NCBI RefSeq assembly: GCF_000725805.1 | Contig: NZ_KL647134.1 | Location: forward strand, 229,469-293,468 | From: Streptomyces xanthophaeus | Lineage (GTDB): Bacteria; Actinomycetota; Actinomycetes; Streptomycetales; Streptomycetaceae | Direction of reading: 5' to 3' | DNA length: 64,000 bases | Shown: in pieces, positions 45,447 to 54,545 of the stretch | How the letters are laid out: the number at the start of each line of letters is the position of its first letter | Position numbering within the stretch: position 1 is the first letter of the stretch | Program-made: the position numbers and the translations under genes | The notes under the pieces: generated by a model | Database searches by the model: none | Seen by the model: the letters and a program-made list of their open reading frames with translations, nothing else | Told to the model about the DNA's origin: nothing

Positions 45447-46775
45447 ATGAACCCTGCGGACCTGGGCCTGCCGGTGGACGTGCCGTCGACAGCGCTCTTC
45501 ACGGACCATTACGAGCTCACGATGCTGCAGGCCGCCCTGGCGAACGGCACCGCCGACCGCCGCTCGGTCTTCGAGGTCTTCACCCGCCGGCTGCCCGAGG
45601 GGCGGCGCTACGGCGTGGTGGCCGGAACCGGCCGGGTGCTCGACGCGGTCGAGAACTTCCGCTTCGACGGCGCGGTGCTGGACTTCCTGCGCGAGCGGGC
45701 CGTCGTCGACATGCGCACCCTGGACTGGCTGGCCTCGTACCGCTTCTCCGGCGACATCTGGGGCTACCCGGAGGGGGAGGTCTACTTCCCCGGCTCGCCG
45801 CTCCTGCGGGTCGAGGGCAGCTTCGCCGAGTGCGTCCTGCTGGAGACGGTGATCCTCTCCATCCTCAACCACGATTCTGCGATCGCCGCGGCGGCCTCCC
45901 GGATGTCCTCGGCGGCGGGCGGCCGGCCGCTGATCGAGATGGGCGCGCGGCGCACCCACGAACTGGCGGCGGTGGCCTCGGCGCGCGCCGCCTACGTCGG
46001 CGGCTTCGCCTCGACCTCGGACCTGGCGGCCGGTTTCCGGTACGGGATCCCGACGGTCGGCACCAGCGCCCACGCCTTCACCCTGGTCCACGACGACGAG
46101 CGGGACGCGTTCACCGCGCAGGTGGCCTCGCTGGGCAGCGGGACGACGCTGCTGGTGGACACCTACGACGTCGCCGAGGCCGTGAAGACGGCCGTGGAGG
46201 TCGCCGGCACCGGCCTCGGCGCGGTGCGGATCGACTCCGGTGACCTGCTGCTGGTCGCCCACCGGGTGCGCCAGCAGCTGGACGAGCTCGGCGCCACCTC
46301 GACGCGGATCGTGGTCACCTCGGACCTCGACGAGTACGCGATCGCCTCGCTGGCCGCGGCCCCCGTGGACGCGTACGGCGTGGGCACGCAGCTGGTGACG
46401 GGCAGCGGGCACCCGACGTGCTCGATGGTCTACAAGCTGGTGGCGCGCGCGACCTCGGCGGACCCGAAGGCGGCGCTGGCCCCGGTGGCGAAGAAGTCCT
46501 CCGGCGGCAAGACCTCGATCGGCGGCCGCAAGTGGGCGGCCCGCCGCACGGACGCCGACGGGGTGGCCGAGGCGGAGGTGATCGGCACGGGCCCGGTCCC
46601 GGCGGCCCTGGCGGGCTCGCAGCTGCTGGTCGAGCTGGTGAAGGGCGGCGAGGTCGTCGCCCGCGAGCCGCTGGAGGCGGTGCGCGAGCGCCACCGCACG
46701 GCCCTCGCGGGGCTGCCGCTGTCCGCGACGCAGCTCTCACGGGGCGAGGCCGTGATCCCCACCGAATACGTGTGA
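45447..46775 (+). CDS. pncB: Nicotinate phosphoribosyltransferase
   Basis: A 442-residue enzyme of NAD salvage converting nicotinate and PRPP to nicotinate mononucleotide. ALFTDHYELTMLQAALA near the N-terminus, GARRTHELAAVASARAAYVG in the middle and RIDSGDL (phosphate site) are family motifs. An ATG at 45447 was chosen over an ATG seven codons upstream because the motif order begins directly after it. The nicotinamidase gene follows by 118 bases. Confidence 0.93.
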   Translation: MNPADLGLPVDVPSTALFTDHYELTMLQAALANGTADRRSVFEVFTRRLPEGRRYGVVAGTGRVLDAVENFRFDGAVLDFLRERAVVDMRTLDWLASYRFSGDIWGYPEGEVYFPGSPLLRVEGSFAECVLLETVILSILNHDSAIAAAASRMSSAAGGRPLIEMGARRTHELAAVASARAAYVGGFASTSDLAAGFRYGIPTVGTSAHAFTLVHDDERDAFTAQVASLGSGTTLLVDTYDVAEAVKTAVEVAGTGLGAVRIDSGDLLLVAHRVRQQLDELGATSTRIVVTSDLDEYAIASLAAAPVDAYGVGTQLVTGSGHPTCSMVYKLVARATSADPKAALAPVAKKSSGGKTSIGGRKWAARRTDADGVAEAEVIGTGPVPAALAGSQLLVELVKGGEVVAREPLEAVRERHRTALAGLPLSATQLSRGEAVIPTEYV

Positions 46776-46893
46776 CCGGGACGCCCCCCGGTCCCGGGAC
46801 CGGGGGCAGGGCCGCCGGTTTCGGGAAGGGGCGGGGCGGGGGATGAGCCCCCGCAGGGCCCGCCGCACACCATCGAACCGAAGGGCACGCGAA

Positions 46894-47487
46894 ATGCACC
46901 GCGCACTGATCGTCGTCGACGTCCAGAACGACTTCTGCGAGGGCGGCAGCCTCGCGGTCACCGGCGGGGCCGATGTCGCCGCCGCCGTCACCGAGCTCAT
47001 CGGCCAGGCCACGGCCGGCTACCGGCACGTCGTCGCCACCCGGGACCACCACGTCGATCCCGGCGCGCACTTCGCCCGGCCCCCGGCCGAGCCGGACTAC
47101 GAGACCTCCTGGCCCGTGCACTGCGTCGCCGGGACGGAGGGCGTGGGCTTCCACCCGAACTTCGCTCCCGCCGTGGCGTCGGGGGCCGTGGCCGCCGTCT
47201 TCGACAAGGGTGCCTACGAGGCCGCGTACAGCGGCTTCGAGGGGACCGACGAGAACGGCGCGACCCTGGCCCAGTGGCTGCGCGACCGGCACGTCACCGA
47301 GGTGGACGTGGTCGGGATCGCCACCGACCACTGCGTACGGGCCACCGCCCTGGACTCCGCCCGGGAGGGCTTCACCACCCGCGTGCTGCTGGACCTGACG
47401 GCCGCCGTCGCCCCGCACACCACCGCCCGCGCCCTGGACGAGCTGCGGGCGGCCGGAGTGGTCCTCGTGGGCGACCGGGCCGCCTAG
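46894..47487 (+). CDS. pncA: Nicotinamidase
   Basis: A 197-residue isochorismatase-fold amidase. Catalytic Asp9 (VVDVQNDF), the Lys in FDKGAYEAA and the Cys in GIATDHCVRAT are all present; the metal site is TRDHHVDPGAHF. It converts nicotinamide to nicotinate, the substrate of PncB just upstream. The ATG follows AAGGG. A GC-rich hairpin-forming region lies downstream. Confidence 0.95.
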   Translation: MHRALIVVDVQNDFCEGGSLAVTGGADVAAAVTELIGQATAGYRHVVATRDHHVDPGAHFARPPAEPDYETSWPVHCVAGTEGVGFHPNFAPAVASGAVAAVFDKGAYEAAYSGFEGTDENGATLAQWLRDRHVTEVDVVGIATDHCVRATALDSAREGFTTRVLLDLTAAVAPHTTARALDELRAAGVVLVGDRAA

Positions 47488-47566
47488 AACGGGACCCGGG
47501 GAGCCGCACGGGAGCCCCGGGGCGCCCCGGGGCATCCTGGGGAGCCCCGGGGCTCCGCGGGCTGCG

Positions 47567-47878
47567 CTAGGTGCCCAGCAGGGCCCGGATCGGGTGCCAG
47601 AGCTCCTGCGCGCGATCGGGCGCGCAGCGCCACAGCAGGCCGTCCGGATGGTGCAGGACGGCCGTGACCTCGTCCGGCGTCGGCGGCTGCGCGTTGCCGC
47701 GCAGGTACACCGCCCGCATCCCGAGGTTCCGCAGCCTGGTCAGGGCGCGGGCCCGGTTCGCGGCGTGCACGAGCACGCGGACACTGGCGCTGTCGCCGCC
47801 GTCCGCGAGCGGCCTCGGCAGTGTGAGCGCGACCACCACACTGCCGCCCGGCAGTCTGACGAAACCTCCACCTGGCAT
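47567..47878 (-). CDS. Small hypothetical protein
   Basis: A 103-residue protein with no domain recognised. The first part is hydrophobic/beta-like (GGFVRLPGGSVVVALTLP) and the rest is mixed, with NLGMRAVYLRGNAQPPTPDE and LWRCAPDRAQELW. The start at 47878 gives proper spacing to GGGGGAG; the ATG nine bases upstream is too close. It lies between pncA and the M6 protease gene, on the protease strand. Confidence 0.6.
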   Translation of the reverse strand: MPGGGFVRLPGGSVVVALTLPRPLADGGDSASVRVLVHAANRARALTRLRNLGMRAVYLRGNAQPPTPDEVTAVLHHPDGLLWRCAPDRAQELWHPIRALLGT

Positions 47879-47931
47879 GTCTGTCATCTCCCCCGTCAAT
47901 AAGAAACTCGCACCACGCATCTAAACGCGAA

Positions 47932-47961
47932 CGGCCGCCGCCCGCTAGAGGGCGACGGCCG
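47932..47961 (-). terminator. Hairpin terminator after the M6 protease gene
   Basis: A 12-bp stem (cggccgccgccc/gggcgacggccg, one wobble pair) with a six-base loop, 29 bases after the protease stop on the minus strand. Confidence 0.8.
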
Positions 47962-47990
47962 ATCATGCTTTGACCTGCGGTTTTACCGAA

Positions 47991-50402
47991 TTACTTCTTC
48001 GAGGGGCCAACCTCGACGGTCATGACCTCACCGTCGTAGGTCTCCTTCAGGATCTTGATCTTGGTGTTGGTGTCAGTGACCTTCACCGATCCGGTCGGGT
48101 TCTCGTCGGAGTAGTACTTGCCCGGGGTGCGGTCGTCGAAGACCAGGTTCGTGGGCTTCGGCTTGAGGAAGAGCGACTCGCCGTTCTTGTGCAGCGTGAA
48201 CGCGTCCGTCGAGTAGGCGCTGAAGGTCGCGTCGTACGGCTGGATCTTGTTGCGCAGCAGCGTGCCGTCCGCCCACTTCATGGGCTTGGCGTTGGCGTCG
48301 ATCGGAAGGATCAGACCCTGGCCCGGGTGCTGGCTGGTGTTGTTGTCCTTCTGGGAGGTGTCCCACTGCCAGATCAGCAGACCGTCCTGGTACGGGTAGT
48401 GCTCGACCCAGTCCGGACGGGTGTTGCCGAAGCCGAAGTTGTACGGGCCCACCTTGAGGGTGGAGTCGTACGAGACGTAACGGCGGTTCTCGGCGATGTA
48501 GTACTGCGCGTACTCCTTGGTGAAGCCGGCGCCGATGCGCGAGAAGCCCTTGCCGGTCCAGCCGTTGTCGCCGTTCTCGGCGCCGTCGGCGAACAGGGTG
48601 GCGCCGTCCGCGGTGATGTTGACGGCATCGGCCGTGAAGCCCTTGCCGCCCGCGCCGCCGTCCGTCTGGTAGCGGAAGCGGAGGTCGACCTTCTTGCCCG
48701 CGTAGGCGTCGAGCGGGAAGTTCAGCGACTTCCAGGCACCCGAGACACCGGTCAGCGACGGGCTGCCGGAGGCGTCGACCGGGAGGGCCGCGCCGTCGGC
48801 GGTACCGGCGAGGGGCGTCCAGGTGGCGCCGCCGTCGGTGGAGGCCTCGGTGTAGAGGTAGTCGTACTCGGCCTCGATGTCCCACCAGCCCTTGAGCGAC
48901 AGGGCGGCGGAGGTCTTGCCGGTCAGGTCCACCGAGCGGGTCAGGGTGTTCTTGAGGTCGTCACCCATGTTGCTCCACCACTGCGAGGAACCCTCGGCGG
49001 GAGCGACGACGTCCGTCTGGACCTTCTTCTTCGGCAGGTCGACGACCAGGGCCTGCTTGTCCTTGGTGTTGTACTCCGAGACGCCCAGCTTGTGGGTGGA
49101 CTTCGTCGCGGCCTTGGCCTGGTCGTAGTTCAGCCAGCCCAGCTGGAGCTTGTCCCAGGCGGTCATGTCGCCCGGGAGGTCGCCTATGGAGTCCTGGCCG
49201 GTGCCGAGCCAGGAGCCCGCCGACATCAGGGACCAGAAGCCGACGCCGTTCTCGCCGCCACCGGAGGTGTCGTAGAGGTCCGGCAGGCCGAGGTCGTGGC
49301 CGTACTCGTGCGCGAAGACGCCGAGGCCGCCGTTCTCGGGCTGCATCGTGTAGTCGCCGACCCAGATGCCGGTGTCACCGATCTGGGTACCGCCGGCCTT
49401 GTTGTTCTCCGGGCCGGTCTTGCCCGCCTGGGTGCCGTAGGCGTACCAGCGGTGGGCCCACAGCGCGGTGGTGCCCTGCACGCCGCCGCCGGCCGACTCG
49501 TCCTCGCCCGCGTGGACGATCTGGAAGTGGTCGATGTAGCCGTCGGGCTCGTTGAAGTTGCCGTCGCCGTCGAAGTCGTAGCGGTCCCACTGGTCGTACT
49601 GGGCCAGCTGCGCCTTGATCTGGGCGTCGGTCTTGCCGGCCTTCTTCTGGGCCTCCGTCCACGCGAGGACGCCGTCCTTGACGGTGTCCCACACGTTGGA
49701 GCAGTTGGTCTGGCCGCAGTAGTTGGAGCCGTAACGACCCTCGTTGTACGGGACCTTGACCCAGTCGGAGACCTCGCCCTCGACCGAGTAACGGCCCGAG
49801 GAGGTCTTCTCGTAGTAGGTCTTCAGCGAGTGCTTGCCCTCGCCCGTGGCGAAGTACAGGTCCTGGAAGTAGTCGCGGCTGAAGTCCTTGCGCCAGGCGG
49901 TGCTGTTGTCCTGGGCACGGTCCGGCTGCGCGATCGTGTTGTGCAGCGGACCGGGGGTGCCGCCGTACTTCGGGACGGGGGGCTTGGGGCCCTCCGCGCC
50001 GTCCGGGTCGAACATGGTCGTGTTGTCGACCTGGTCGCCGAACTCGACGAGGATCGTGAAGATCTTGTCGGTCTTCTCGCGGCCGAGCTCGACGTACTTC
50101 TTCTCGTCCAGCTTGACGACCTTGGAGGCGCCGCGCTGCTCGACGTCCTTCTTGCCCGAGAGCACCTGGTCAAGGGCGGCCTCGCGCTGCTGCGCCTGCT
50201 GCTTGCTGAACGGACCTTCGAGGTCGTGCTTGACGTGCTCCTTCGACGGAGCCGTGGGGTCCTGCCGGTCTACGGCGGGTGCGCCCCGCTGGTCGTCGGC
50301 CTGGGCAGCGGTGTAGAAGGCCCCGGAAGCCGCGGTCGCGGCCAGGGTGACCCCGATCGCGGCAACGCGCAGGGTGCGCCTTCTGGCGGAGTTGCTGGTC
50401 AC
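47991..50402 (-). CDS. Secreted M6-family metalloprotease (immune inhibitor A-like)
   Basis: An 803-residue protein. A signal peptide (RRRTLRVAAIGVTLAATAAS) and propeptide lead to the catalytic domain, whose zinc motif is VFAHEYGHDLGLPDLYD (HExxH with a third ligand). Later repeats have beta-sandwich character, including a MAM/immunoglobulin-like part with GWWDIEAEYDYLYTEASTDG. Family members degrade host or environmental proteins. The GTG at 50402 lies about 12 bases after GGGAGGGG; the longer frame would place a non-signal stretch first. Confidence 0.88.
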   Translation of the reverse strand: MTSNSARRRTLRVAAIGVTLAATAASGAFYTAAQADDQRGAPAVDRQDPTAPSKEHVKHDLEGPFSKQQAQQREAALDQVLSGKKDVEQRGASKVVKLDEKKYVELGREKTDKIFTILVEFGDQVDNTTMFDPDGAEGPKPPVPKYGGTPGPLHNTIAQPDRAQDNSTAWRKDFSRDYFQDLYFATGEGKHSLKTYYEKTSSGRYSVEGEVSDWVKVPYNEGRYGSNYCGQTNCSNVWDTVKDGVLAWTEAQKKAGKTDAQIKAQLAQYDQWDRYDFDGDGNFNEPDGYIDHFQIVHAGEDESAGGGVQGTTALWAHRWYAYGTQAGKTGPENNKAGGTQIGDTGIWVGDYTMQPENGGLGVFAHEYGHDLGLPDLYDTSGGGENGVGFWSLMSAGSWLGTGQDSIGDLPGDMTAWDKLQLGWLNYDQAKAATKSTHKLGVSEYNTKDKQALVVDLPKKKVQTDVVAPAEGSSQWWSNMGDDLKNTLTRSVDLTGKTSAALSLKGWWDIEAEYDYLYTEASTDGGATWTPLAGTADGAALPVDASGSPSLTGVSGAWKSLNFPLDAYAGKKVDLRFRYQTDGGAGGKGFTADAVNITADGATLFADGAENGDNGWTGKGFSRIGAGFTKEYAQYYIAENRRYVSYDSTLKVGPYNFGFGNTRPDWVEHYPYQDGLLIWQWDTSQKDNNTSQHPGQGLILPIDANAKPMKWADGTLLRNKIQPYDATFSAYSTDAFTLHKNGESLFLKPKPTNLVFDDRTPGKYYSDENPTGSVKVTDTNTKIKILKETYDGEVMTVEVGPSKK

Positions 50403-50785
50403 TTGATGTCGTTCCCCTCCCGCGGCCGCAACGTAGGTCGGAACGTCTCCATAGGAGCGGGGGGTTCCGCGCGGCGCGCGTCTCAAGTGACGACATTTGA
50501 CCGGAGAGAACCGAGAAAAGACAGACCTTGACTTGGTCCTTACAACTGCACTATGCGGTCAGCGAGTTCCGGTATCCGGACGTTCCCCTGCCATACGGGG
50601 CGAAGGGCGCTTCCCGGCCCCCGTCACGGTGCTCTGGGATGACCCCGTGCGCCCCCTGTGCTCCGGCACCGTGGGTTAGGTCACGCTTACCGGTAGTTCC
50701 GCTCGGGCATCCCTGGTCGTAGAGTCACTTGACGCGCGACCTAGTTGAGCCGACTCCCCCTCCCGCCTTGAGGACGGATATCGCC
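50403..50785. other. 383-bp divergent promoter region, no gene seen
   Basis: Between the protease start and the next plus-strand gene. A possible sigma-70-like promoter reads ttgact (50528-50533), 18 bases, tatgcg (50552-50557) on the plus strand. A cctataggag-like stretch around 50449-50456 faces the protease. Nothing else stood out. Confidence 0.4.
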
Positions 50786-51061
50786 ATGCCGCGTCCGACT
50801 GCCGCACAGCTCTTCTACGGGTCCGCCACCGTCGTCGTCTCGACGATCGCCATGCTGCTGCTGTCCCGGACGAGCACCGGACTCGGTGTCGCGGTCATCT
50901 CCGCGGCCGCCCTGGCCCTCGGTCTGCTCGTCGCCGTCACCGTGCCGGTCCCCCGGCACCGCGGCCGCCACGCGGTCCGCACCCGGCCCGCCGCGGCCCC
51001 GGCGGACGCCCGGGTGCCCGAACCCCGGAAGGCGGACAGCGAACACCCGGTGCACCACTGA
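50786..51061 (+). CDS. Small membrane protein of unknown function
   Basis: A 91-residue protein with two hydrophobic segments (GSATVVVSTIAMLLLSR and GVAVISAAALALGLLVAV) and a basic, disordered tail. The ATG follows GAGGAC. No named domain was recognised. Confidence 0.65.
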   Translation: MPRPTAAQLFYGSATVVVSTIAMLLLSRTSTGLGVAVISAAALALGLLVAVTVPVPRHRGRHAVRTRPAAAPADARVPEPRKADSEHPVHH

Positions 51062-51182
51062 GGCGTTCGTCACTCCGCTCGGCGCTCACCCTGCGAAATC
51101 GGCCGAAAGCAGCCGGAGTTGCCCGATCTCGCGCCGTGACGTGTCGCGCGTGGGCCGCGCGGAGGATGCCTGGTGCCGTGGC

Positions 51183-51926
51183 CTAGTTCGACCGGACCAC
51201 CACGGTCTTGGCCACCTTGTCGTGCAGACCCTGCTTGTAGGGCTTGTCGACGAGGATCGAGATGACCAGGGCGATCGGCCACAGGCAGAAGCAGCAGATC
51301 AGCGTCGGCAGCCAGAGCACGGCGGCTCGGCTCAGGGCCGCGTTGGACTGCGGGACGCTGCCGTCGTTGAGCATCGCGACGCGCAGGCCCATCGCCTTCT
51401 TGCCGACGGTCTGGCCGTTCTTCTTGGTGAACCACCAGTCGTACCCGACGTAGGCGACGATCGAGATCAGGGTCATGATCAGGCCGCTGCCGCTGTAGGA
51501 CCGGGTGACGACCTCGCTGATGTCCTCGCCCTCGTTCGTCTCGACCATGTAGCGCTTCGTGCCGAAGGCCAGCTGGATGAGGAACAGGGGCACGGCGATG
51601 ATCAGCACGTCGATGATCCGCGCGGCGAGGCGCTTGCCGAAGTCGGCGAGCGGGGGCATCCCCGCGAGCGGATCGGGCATGCCGTAGCCGCCGCTGCCGC
51701 CGTACGGGTCCCCGCCGCCGCCGTAGGGGGGAGGCGGGGGCGGATATCCCCCGCCGCCGCCCGCGCCGCCCGCCCCGCCGGGGGGAGGCGGGGGCGGGTA
51801 GCCGTCACCGCCGGGCGGCGGTGAGCCGTACGGCGAACCACCCGACGGCGGAGTCGGTCCCTGGGGCTTCTTGAGGAACGGGTCGTCCTCGGGCGGCTGG
51901 CCCGGCGGCGGCTGGTCGGTACTCAT
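51183..51926 (-). CDS. RDD-family membrane protein with Pro/Gly-rich N-terminal tail
   Basis: A 247-residue protein. Residues 1-85 are Pro/Gly/Tyr-rich (PPPGGDGYPPPPPPGG and similar). The RDD domain begins LAARIIDVLIIAVPLFLIQL with the conserved Arg-Asp, then GYDWWFTKKNGQTVGKKAMG and SRAAVLWLPTLICCFCLWPI. The RDD family is of unknown or ion-transport-related function. The ATG at 51926 was chosen at the start of the Pro-rich tail. Confidence 0.83.
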   Translation of the reverse strand: MSTDQPPPGQPPEDDPFLKKPQGPTPPSGGSPYGSPPPGGDGYPPPPPPGGAGGAGGGGGYPPPPPPYGGGGDPYGGSGGYGMPDPLAGMPPLADFGKRLAARIIDVLIIAVPLFLIQLAFGTKRYMVETNEGEDISEVVTRSYSGSGLIMTLISIVAYVGYDWWFTKKNGQTVGKKAMGLRVAMLNDGSVPQSNAALSRAAVLWLPTLICCFCLWPIALVISILVDKPYKQGLHDKVAKTVVVRSN

Positions 51927-52046
51927 GGCCCGAGTCGAACCCGGCTCCGGGACCCCCGCAACGGGAACGCGTCCGTTCGGGGGGCCGGGCTGGTCCGGGC
52001 GGGGGCAGCGGGCCCCGGGTGGGGGCAACGGGCCCCGGGAAGGGGC

Positions 52047-53753
52047 TCAGCGGGCCACGTACGTCTTCGCCGCCTTGTCGTGCCAGGCCTGCCGGCGCGG
52101 GCGGTCCACGAGGCACCACAGGCTGCCCGGGAGGCCCAGGAAGGCGTACACGAGCCAGCGGCGCAGGGCGGCGCCGAAGGCCGGCGGGCGCAGGGTGGCG
52201 GTGGCCAGCACCCGGACGCCGAGCAGCTTCTTGCCCGGGGTGCGGCCCCAACGGGCGGTCGGCAGGACCTCGTAGAAGACCCCGAAGAGCAGGACCGCGC
52301 CGAGGACCAGGCCGAGGTGGCCGGCGACGGTGGCGTCCACCAGCCAGACGGTGGTGGCGCGGCCGCTGCCGCGAGCGGCGTCCACCTTGGCCTGGACGTG
52401 GGCGGTGGTGACGGGCACGAGGGGCAAGGCGGCCCCCGCCGCGACCGCGCCCAGCACCAGGGAGTCCAGGAGGCGGGCCACGCCCCGGCGCACCAGCCCC
52501 GCGGGGCGTACGGCGCGCTCGGCCATCCGCTCGAACACGGCGCGGGCGGTGGACTGCGGACGGGCGGCCGGAGCGGCCTCGGCAGCCTCTGCGGCCGGGG
52601 CGGCGGCCGCCGCCGGGACGGACGGGCGGACTCCGGCGGGCCGGGGCGCCCACACCTCCGCCCGCGGCGCTGCCTGTTCGGGGGCGCGGGCCGCCGTGGG
52701 CCGGGGCGCGGCGGGGCGGGCCATGGCGGGCTCCGGGGTGCGCCCGCCGGTACGTGAACCCGGCACGGGCCCGCGCGGCAGCCAGTCCTCGGCCCCGGCC
52801 TCCTCGGCCGGGAGCACCGCCGGGGCGGCTGCTGCGGCGCGGGGGGCGGCGGATGCGGCGCGGGGGGCCGCCTCTGGCCAGGAGGAGGTCATCCCGGACC
52901 CGGAACCCGACCCGCCGGGGGCGTCGGGCCACGCGGGAGAGGCTGCGGGCGCGGCCGTCGCCGCTCCGGCTGCTCCGGCCGCCGGGGCCTCGTCCTGCGG
53001 CCAGGCCCGGGCCGGAGCGGCGGCGTCGTCCCAAGGCCGGACGGGGGCGGGGGCAAGCGCCGGAGCCTCGTCCCGGGTCCGGGCCGGGGCGGGAGCCGGG
53101 GCCTCGTCCCAGGACCGGGCAGGGGCCGAGCCGGGAGTCTCGCCCCAGGACCGGGCCGGGGCGGGGGCGGGAGCGTCGCCCCAGGGCCGGGCCGGGTCGG
53201 CGGCAGCCGGAGCCTCGTCGCAGGCGCGGGCCGGAGCCGGAGCCTCCTCCCAGGACTGGGCCGCGGCCGGGGCCGGGGTGGAGGCGGCCGGGGAGCGGAC
53301 CGACAGGATGCCCGCCGGTGCCTGCGCGGGGAACCGGGCCGCCGCAGCAGCGGCCGGACGGGCCAGCGAGATCCCCGCCGGACGGGCGGCCGGCTGCCCC
53401 GCCTCGGGTTCTGCAGGACTGCCCCACGACACCTGCTGGTCGCGCGGCCCGCCGAAACCCGCCTGCTGGGCGGGGTCGGCCTGCCACACCACCGGCTCGG
53501 GGCCAGGGCTCGGCGAAGGCTCCGGTTCGGGCAGCGCCTCGGTCGCGGAGGTCTCGTCGAGGAACACCGGCCCCGTCTCCTCGGCAGGCGCGGCGGGCGC
53601 GGCAGGCGCGGCGGGCGCGGCAGGCGGCGCGGGGCGGCTCGTGCCCGGAACCCAGGACGCGCCGTTCCAGTACCGGACGAACCCTGGGATGGACGGATCC
53701 GGGTAGTAGCCCTCGCGGGCCGCTTGCTCGCCGTCACCAGGGGAGGCCGTCAA
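52047..53753 (-). CDS. DUF2510-RDD protein with long Pro/Ala-rich repeat linker
   Basis: A 568-residue protein. The N-terminal motif EGYYPDPSIPGFVRYWNGAS is a DUF2510 module. About 350 residues of Pro/Ala-rich linker follow, with recurring ARSWDEAPAPAPA-type units. The C-terminal RDD domain has ARLLDSLVLGAVAAGAALPL, RTPGKKLLGVRVLATA and WLVYAFLGLPGSLWCLVDRP. Two RDD proteins in a row suggest a local duplication with different tails. A TTG at 53753 with GGAG upstream begins the DUF2510 module; an ATG at 53801 is the alternative. Confidence 0.75.
   Translation of the reverse strand: MTASPGDGEQAAREGYYPDPSIPGFVRYWNGASWVPGTSRPAPPAAPAAPAAPAAPAEETGPVFLDETSATEALPEPEPSPSPGPEPVVWQADPAQQAGFGGPRDQQVSWGSPAEPEAGQPAARPAGISLARPAAAAAARFPAQAPAGILSVRSPAASTPAPAAAQSWEEAPAPARACDEAPAAADPARPWGDAPAPAPARSWGETPGSAPARSWDEAPAPAPARTRDEAPALAPAPVRPWDDAAAPARAWPQDEAPAAGAAGAATAAPAASPAWPDAPGGSGSGSGMTSSWPEAAPRAASAAPRAAAAAPAVLPAEEAGAEDWLPRGPVPGSRTGGRTPEPAMARPAAPRPTAARAPEQAAPRAEVWAPRPAGVRPSVPAAAAAPAAEAAEAAPAARPQSTARAVFERMAERAVRPAGLVRRGVARLLDSLVLGAVAAGAALPLVPVTTAHVQAKVDAARGSGRATTVWLVDATVAGHLGLVLGAVLLFGVFYEVLPTARWGRTPGKKLLGVRVLATATLRPPAFGAALRRWLVYAFLGLPGSLWCLVDRPRRQAWHDKAAKTYVAR
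52950..53290 (-). repeat. Repeats of the linker of the DUF2510-RDD gene
   Basis: Units of 36-48 bases encode Ala-Pro-Ala-Arg-Ser-Trp-(Asp/Gly)-Glu-Ala-Pro steps. About eight units differ mainly in the residue before Trp and in the acid after it. Period varies but stays a multiple of three. Confidence 0.7.
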
Positions 53754-54030
53754 TGTCCCCAACTCCGATCGTGGCTTGAGGCTTGTGCAGGGGAGGACCA
53801 TAGCCAAGAACCGCCCCCCGGCAGGTCCGGTAACGGGAGAATGCAAGCCTTCGGGCGAACCCCGGGGATACGACTGTTTCCGGTCACCCGACAGAAATCG
53901 GCCAATCTCCCTTTCGTTGCCCGAAGTCGCGTCATAACCCGTCACCCCCCGGCTCTCTCGGTGTGTGGGGCGCGATCCGGCCCCGCACACCGAAGCGAAG
54001 CGCACACGAGCGCACCGAAGTGAGGCCGTC

Positions 54031-54510
54031 ATGCACCACCCCGCCATCGAGCGCGAGCTGGAACTCAAGCTGGTCCTGTCCCCCGAGCGCAGCGTCCCCG
54101 TCCCCGCGCGGCTCCTCTACCTCACCGAGGACCCGTACGCCGTCCACATCACCTTCCACACCGGTTCGAGCACCCCGGTCAACTGGACCTTCGCCCGCGA
54201 GCTCCTCGTGGAGGGCGTGTTCCGGCCGTGCGGTCACGGCGACGTACGGATCTGGCCCACGAAGGTCGACAACCGGTCCGTGCTCTGCATGGCCCTGAGC
54301 TCCCCCGACGGCGACGCCCTGCTGGAGGCCCCGGCCGTCTCGGTGTCGGCCTGGCTGGAGCGGACCCTGCGCATCGTGCCGCCCGGCACCGAGGCCGAAC
54401 GGCTCGGGCTGGACGCGGCGCTGGCCGAACTCCTCACCCCGACCCCGGCGGACGACCTGTGGCTGCGCGACCCGTGGCCGTCGGACGAGTCGGCCGACGG
54501 GGACGTGTGA
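54031..54510 (+). CDS. ssgG: SsgA-like sporulation/cell-division regulator (SALP), SsgG candidate
   Basis: A 159-residue protein. The SALP core is readable: VPVPARLLYLTEDPYAVHIT, WTFARELLVEGVFRPCGHGD, VRIWPTKVDNRSVLCMALSS and LLEAPAVSVSAWLERT. SALPs exist only in sporulating actinomycetes and steer septum placement and spore maturation. The SsgG call rests on recalled gene order (ssgG near hppD in S. coelicolor) and on the long C-terminal tail, not on an alignment. The ATG at 54031 follows GTGAGG. Confidence 0.8.
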   Translation: MHHPAIERELELKLVLSPERSVPVPARLLYLTEDPYAVHITFHTGSSTPVNWTFARELLVEGVFRPCGHGDVRIWPTKVDNRSVLCMALSSPDGDALLEAPAVSVSAWLERTLRIVPPGTEAERLGLDAALAELLTPTPADDLWLRDPWPSDESADGDV

Positions 54511-54545
54511 CGCCCGGCGCGCGGGCACGGCCGCGGCCGCGGGCG

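Noticed and set aside
47500..47566. Additional terminator after pncA
   Set aside because: The region repeats ccccggggc-type halves that can fold in several ways; no single stem stood out enough to annotate separately.
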